From: Candidatus Roizmanbacteria bacterium
Lineage (GTDB): Bacteria > Patescibacteriota > Microgenomatia > UBA1406 > GWC2-37-13
Direction of reading: 5' to 3'
NCBI GenBank assembly: GCA_026395475.1
Contig: JAPLYQ010000076.1
Location: 1-7,609, forward strand
Length of the DNA: 7,609 nt
Shown here: piece after piece, positions 6,501 to 7,609 of the stretch
Layout of the letters: each line of letters begins with the position of its first letter
Position numbering within the stretch: the stretch's first letter is position 1
Notes under the pieces: generated by a model
The model's input: only the letters and a program-made list of their open reading frames with translations
Database searches by the model: none
What the model was told of the DNA's origin: nothing
Made by a program: the position numbers and the translations under genes

Positions 6501-6979
6501 ATCAAGACATGGGTTTTGCCTATACTGAAGCAGCAATCAAAGAAATTGCAAGAACTGGCTTTGATCCAGTATTCGGAGCAAGACCATTGCGTCGTGCAAT
6601 TCAACGTATAGTTGAAAATCCAATCTCGAGTCTTATTATCGAGAAAAAAGCAAATCCAGGAGACGAAGTAGTTGTTGATTTTGATGGACAGCAATTTGTA
6701 TTTAATATTCAGAAAGCCACACTCTTAGAAAAGAAAGAACAAAAACAAGGAAAGAAATATCTGTGTAATCTGTGTGCAGCACGATTTACAACCGAAGTTG
6801 TACCAAACGCAACAATTATCTGTTCATCATGTGGATCAAGTAAGGTTCAAGAACAGTTTGATATTGATGCGCCTGTAACACCACCAGTACAAAAAGAGGA
6901 ACAAAAACCACCAGTGGAAACTCAACTTCCAAAAGAGCAACCTCTTCCAACACCTGATGGATTACAACCGCAGAAGTGA
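3167..6979 (+). CDS. clpC: ClpC-type AAA+ unfoldase with a four-repeat insertion in D2 and a C-terminal zinc ribbon
   Basis: This is a 1270-residue Hsp100/Clp ATPase; typical ClpC is about 800-850. Domains in order: Pro/Gln-rich disordered extension (1-133) with two YNGIG copies; two Clp_N repeats (about 140-205 and 214-280); D1 with Walker A GEAGVGKT (339-346), Walker B FIDE (409-412) and ALERRF (459-464); a short coiled middle domain (about 538-596), ClpC-like rather than the long ClpB type; D2 with Walker A GPTGTGKT (675-682), pore loop GYVG (722-725), Walker B FDE (746-748), sensor-1 TSN (787-789), arginine finger FRPELVNR (1073-1080) and sensor-2 GAR (1137-1139). A ~250-residue repeat insertion (about 803-1050) sits between sensor 1 and the arginine finger. 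A CxxC-x15-CxxC zinc ribbon (1200-1222) and a Pro-rich tail end the protein. The known family role is hexameric, ATP-driven unfolding of proteins through a central pore, usually for ClpP. The D1 pore-loop tyrosine is replaced by His384. The ATG is fixed by a promoter ending 6 nt before it. Confidence 0.95.
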   Translation: MSGFFDFIKNNNSNASPSTTSPLPGVPPQPGVVTQQQVVTQPQTGSYNGIGNPPGGQAYNGIGAPPQKVLSPEQQRIQQLLQTQQPVGNPGVPQTKSAVPQQPAVPPTSQPVQPGQSAKPLGSSLNSTMNTQKRTDLDLMTHLTQRSNRVFVTAQAKAKELGSAFIDSEHMLHGLLADGEIYKLLMEMKVQPQQIEAELAQTYKREQPKAVPPQMSPRLKRIIDNSLVIARKLGFEFISPEHILFALYEEGEGIGARALAKLGLKKEELNKKITGNKEGLLTDQKEAEKKKSSLEQFTIDITARAAQGLLDPVIERSQVIERVIHILSRRSKNNPAMVGEAGVGKTAIIEGLAQQIVNKQVPEPLLNKRILGLDLMSVMAGASHKGEFEERMKGVIDEVKASKGQIILFIDEIHNIVAGGEGSGDAGNLLKPALSRGEMQLIGATTLTEYRKYIEKDPALERRFQPVVVPEPTEEQAIKMLKALKGKYEAFHRVQIPDDAVEAAVRLSKRYVGERFLPDKAIDLIDESASAVRLPLISLPEEIKSIEERIKQLQQESVESTKSGDNVRVRIIKSKLSDIEADLNQKKDEFNTKKAQTTTSVTVAMIKDIVSRWTGIPVNKIAGSETDKLARLEDIMHQRLIGQEEAVSAVAQAVRRGRAGLKSAGRPIGSFIFMGPTGTGKTELAKTLADILFGSEDSMIRFDMTEYMEKHEVAKLLGAPPGYVGYEEGGKLTEAVRRKPYSVVLFDEVEKAHPDIFNILLQILDDGRLTDNKGHVVSFKNVVVICTSNLGSKIIQEELMKGGKAEIEEPPTITSYTFSPRGREIVTIGSKILEKEATGKWAEKMLLDYFAGQEVKPMPVKVIEGEVPPPPEKVELPMHGFDTHAMSSTGVEMITKAGEVFFKTSTTAKTWEHSNLITYFKEGVVINALPDAPDEQLPTAALKTHAFSPDEQEIVTYKDRYWRRKLNTNDWQTGFLRDYLVDQTAEKGQLPIAYWDIHTFSPSGVEVIAVGGTVWTKAQGEVQWKTKSINEYFGPDLPLDQHVEEKHKIDEEVYKKKFASLKEKVMNEMLKFFRPELVNRFDEVIMFEPLRFEHMTRIAKIQLKGVQKAMEDQDMGFAYTEAAIKEIARTGFDPVFGARPLRRAIQRIVENPISSLIIEKKANPGDEVVVDFDGQQFVFNIQKATLLEKKEQKQGKKYLCNLCAARFTTEVVPNATIICSSCGSSKVQEQFDIDAPVTPPVQKEEQKPPVETQLPKEQPLPTPDGLQPQK
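5573..6316 (+). other. About 250-residue insertion in ClpC D2 at the position of the ClpP-docking loop
   Basis: The text is canonical AAA+ up to residue about 799 (TSNLGSKIIQEEL) and again from about 1055 (KKFASLKEKVMNEMLKFFRP). In ordinary ClpC these two parts are separated by roughly 15-25 residues. That short loop carries the ClpP-binding tripeptide in the known family (IGL in E. coli ClpA, VGF in B. subtilis ClpC). Here about 250 residues intervene, rich in aromatic residues, with Pro-rich spacers at 864-877 and 929-938. Reading frame and base composition stay continuous, so this is a domain insertion and not an assembly join. I recognise no known domain family in it. Confidence 0.85.
5600..6265 (+). 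repeat. Four degenerate protein repeats inside the ClpC D2 insertion
   Basis: Four copies align by eye: residues 812-850 (5600-5716), 879-920 (5801-5926), 940-980 (5984-6106) and 993-1033 (6143-6265). The shared pattern is [TI]-H-[AT]-F-S-P-x-G-x-E-[IV]-[VI]-T, then a hydrophobic or aromatic pair, then 17-19 residues from the Glu to a Trp, then exactly seven residues to Y-[FL]. Trp positions are 841, 911, 971 and 1024; the paired Tyr positions are 849, 919, 979 and 1032. The spacing between copies shortens from 68 to 61 to 53 residues. Copy 1 lacks the His and copy 2 has MSS for FSP. The pattern suggests a beta-hairpin followed by an amphipathic helix. DNA identity between copies is low, so the duplication is old. 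Confidence 0.85.
6752..6844 (+). other. Zinc ribbon near the C-terminus of the ClpC-like protein
   Basis: Residues about 1196-1226 contain Cys1200-x2-Cys1203 and Cys1219-x2-Cys1222, with a short beta-rich segment between them and Gly-Ser after the second pair. This is a four-cysteine zinc-ribbon layout. It follows the D2 small domain and a Lys/Gln-rich linker and is followed by a ~40-residue Pro-rich tail. ClpC proteins I know end soon after D2, so this is an added module. ClpX has an N-terminal zinc domain for adaptor and substrate binding, but that is a different position and fold. A substrate- or partner-binding role is inferred. Confidence 0.75.
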
Positions 6980-6985
6980 TACAAT
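6977..6985 (+). promoter_or_regulatory. Extended -10 promoter overlapping the clpC stop codon
   Basis: TGATACAAT combines an extended -10 TG (6977-6978, part of the clpC TGA stop) with TACAAT (6980-6985, five of six matches to TATAAT). It ends 8 nt before the ATG at 6994, so transcription would begin at or within about two bases of the start codon. There is no good -35 at the expected distance, which is tolerated by extended -10 promoters. No Shine-Dalgarno precedes the ATG. The downstream genes may therefore be expressed separately from clpC as well as by read-through. Confidence 0.45.
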
Positions 6986-6993
6986 AAAACTGT

Positions 6994-7197
6994 ATGAATC
7001 AGAATTTTACACCACTAGATGTTGTTGCTTTTCGTACAAAAAACGATGCCAAGAAAGACGCTTCAAATGAGTCATTTGATATAAATGCAGTTTTCTTCGG
7101 TTTAATCACGATCACTCTTATCATTATGGCTATCCTTCTTTTTATTTTGATTCAAAAAAAAGTTCAAGAATTAGGATTAGCAGGTCTTTTTGCATGA
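6994..7197 (+). CDS. Small single-pass membrane protein, unknown function
   Basis: This 67-residue protein has a polar, charged N-terminal part (1-30), one strong membrane helix (about 32-53) and a short Lys-containing C-terminal tail (QKKVQELGLAGLFA, 54-67). The positive charges after the helix would favour an N-out, C-in topology, although the N-terminal part also has lysines. I do not recognise the family. It begins 14 bp after the clpC stop and its TGA overlaps the ATG of the next gene as ATGA, so it is probably translated together with the downstream metallopeptidase-like protein. A helper or regulator of that protein is possible but only inferred from context. The coding call rests on the overlap, the clean helix and the promoter-like TGATACAAT before it. 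Confidence 0.7.
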   Translation: MNQNFTPLDVVAFRTKNDAKKDASNESFDINAVFFGLITITLIIMAILLFILIQKKVQELGLAGLFA

Positions 7198-7520
7198 ATA
7201 CTTCTACACAAATACTATTCTTCATTGGAGAAATCATTCTTCTGTTTTTCCTCTCTCGACTTACCCTTCAAAAAACATATCCATTCTTGAAAAGAATTGT
7301 AAAAAAAGATTTTTATATTATATTTCTTATCTCACTATTTTACCTACCTGGAACTATTATTCACGAAATGTCTCATTACATTGTCGCACTTATTCTTGCT
7401 ATGAATCCCCGCGAGATGAGTTTTTTCCCCGTTATTGAAGGAAAGAAAGTGAGATTAGGGCATGTTTTATATGAAAAAAATCCTGGCGACTTTTATTGGT
7501 GTATTTTTAACGCTAAGTAG
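7194..7520 (+). CDS. M50-like membrane zinc metallopeptidase, N-terminal part, apparently frameshifted
   Basis: The frame encodes 108 residues: a membrane helix (about 5-22), a basic loop (27-40) and a second hydrophobic stretch (about 41-69) containing PGTIIHEMSHYIVA. His57, Glu58 and His61 form an HExxH motif inside a membrane helix, as in M50/site-2-protease-like intramembrane metallopeptidases. The next part (MSFFPVIEGKKVRLGHV) resembles what I recall from uncharacterised CPR membrane proteins with an LPG-x3-HE-x2-H motif. After residue about 95 the sequence loses protein-like character and stops at 7518-7520, too short for the family, and lacks the second-half helices and the third zinc ligand. 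A hydrophobic continuation lies in another frame. The ATG overlaps the preceding stop (ATGA), with a weak AGG 9 nt upstream. The motif call is good; the cleaved substrate is unknown. Confidence 0.65.
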   Translation: MNTSTQILFFIGEIILLFFLSRLTLQKTYPFLKRIVKKDFYIIFLISLFYLPGTIIHEMSHYIVALILAMNPREMSFFPVIEGKKVRLGHVLYEKNPGDFYWCIFNAK

Positions 7521-7609
7521 TTTGATCATTCTGTACTGGAGAGATGTTCAATATGAACCAGAACGTCAGGATTTCCTGATCTATTTCGGGCTCTTACCTC
7601 TTGCTATAA
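7459..7609 (+). pseudogene. Likely frame-shifted continuation of the M50-like protein, cut by the window edge
   Basis: This frame opens after a TAG at 7456-7458 and runs to the window end. From ATG 7471 it reads MKKILATFIGVFLTLSSLII, then LYWRDVQYEPERQDFLIYFG, so one membrane helix and the start of another hydrophobic stretch. It overlaps the 3' end of the preceding frame by about 50-60 bp, which is unusual for two separate genes. Removing one A from the A7 run (7474-7480), or one T from the T4 run at 7491-7494, joins the HExxH frame to it (…GHVLYEK then ILATFIGVFL). I therefore read it as the second part of the same membrane protein. It could instead be a separate gene starting at 7462 or 7471, as MKKILATFIG also looks like an N-terminus. 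Confidence 0.5.

Noticed and set aside
6281..6694. 137-codon minus-strand frame inside clpC
   Set aside because: Antisense to the arginine finger and sensor-2 region; its Phe/Trp/Cys/Asn-rich translation is a by-product of the sense codons.
7190..7438. 82-codon plus-strand frame overlapping the HExxH gene
   Set aside because: Out of frame with the HEMSH-coding frame and without protein-like features; the ATGA overlap supports the start at 7194.
1..7609. UGA recoding as in some CPR lineages
   Set aside because: TGA ends clpC and the 67-aa gene at plausible places and does not occur in frame inside the long genes, so a standard stop use explains the window.

Overview
This AT-rich window most likely comes from a Candidate Phyla Radiation bacterium (Patescibacteria, probably Microgenomates-like). 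The evidence is the tight gene packing, the near absence of Shine-Dalgarno sequences, and a membrane protein that resembles the TrbL/VirB6-like component of CPR type IV secretion loci. TGA ends two of the genes and all long frames read well with it as stop, so UGA is not recoded here as it is in Gracilibacteria/Absconditabacteria. The taxonomic call rests on family memory and was not computed.

Left part, minus strand (3128 to 1): a compact three-gene operon. The first gene encodes a membrane-anchored, exported C39-like cysteine peptidase. The second, 1 bp later, encodes a small single-pass protein with a Pro/Thr linker and a C-terminal module that I can align to the N-terminal region of the peptidase. 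The third, 22 bp later, encodes a polytopic TrbL/VirB6-like protein that runs off the window. Together they look like part of a cell-envelope secretion or DNA-transfer apparatus with its own wall- or protein-cleaving enzyme.

Centre, plus strand (3167 to 6979): a divergently transcribed, very large (1270 aa) ClpC-type AAA+ unfoldase. It has two Clp_N repeats, D1, a short middle domain and D2, with nearly all catalytic motifs present. Three additions make it unusual: a ~133-residue Pro/Gln-rich N-terminal extension, a C-terminal zinc ribbon with a Pro-rich tail, and a ~250-residue insertion inside D2 made of four degenerate copies of an unrecognised repeat. The insertion lies between sensor 1 and the arginine finger, where ClpA and ClpC carry the loop that docks ClpP. 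This is the most novel element in the window.

Right part, plus strand (6994 to 7609): a small single-pass membrane protein overlaps, by ATGA, a membrane protein with an HEMSH zinc-peptidase motif (M50-like). That second frame stops early, and a hydrophobic continuation in another frame suggests a frameshift near an A7 run.

Promoter-like -10 boxes lie 6 to 8 nt before three start codons (1494 minus, 3167 plus, 6994 plus), which predicts leaderless or nearly leaderless transcripts. No RNA genes, CRISPR arrays, IS elements or convincing terminators were seen, and there is no intergenic gap above about 40 bp.
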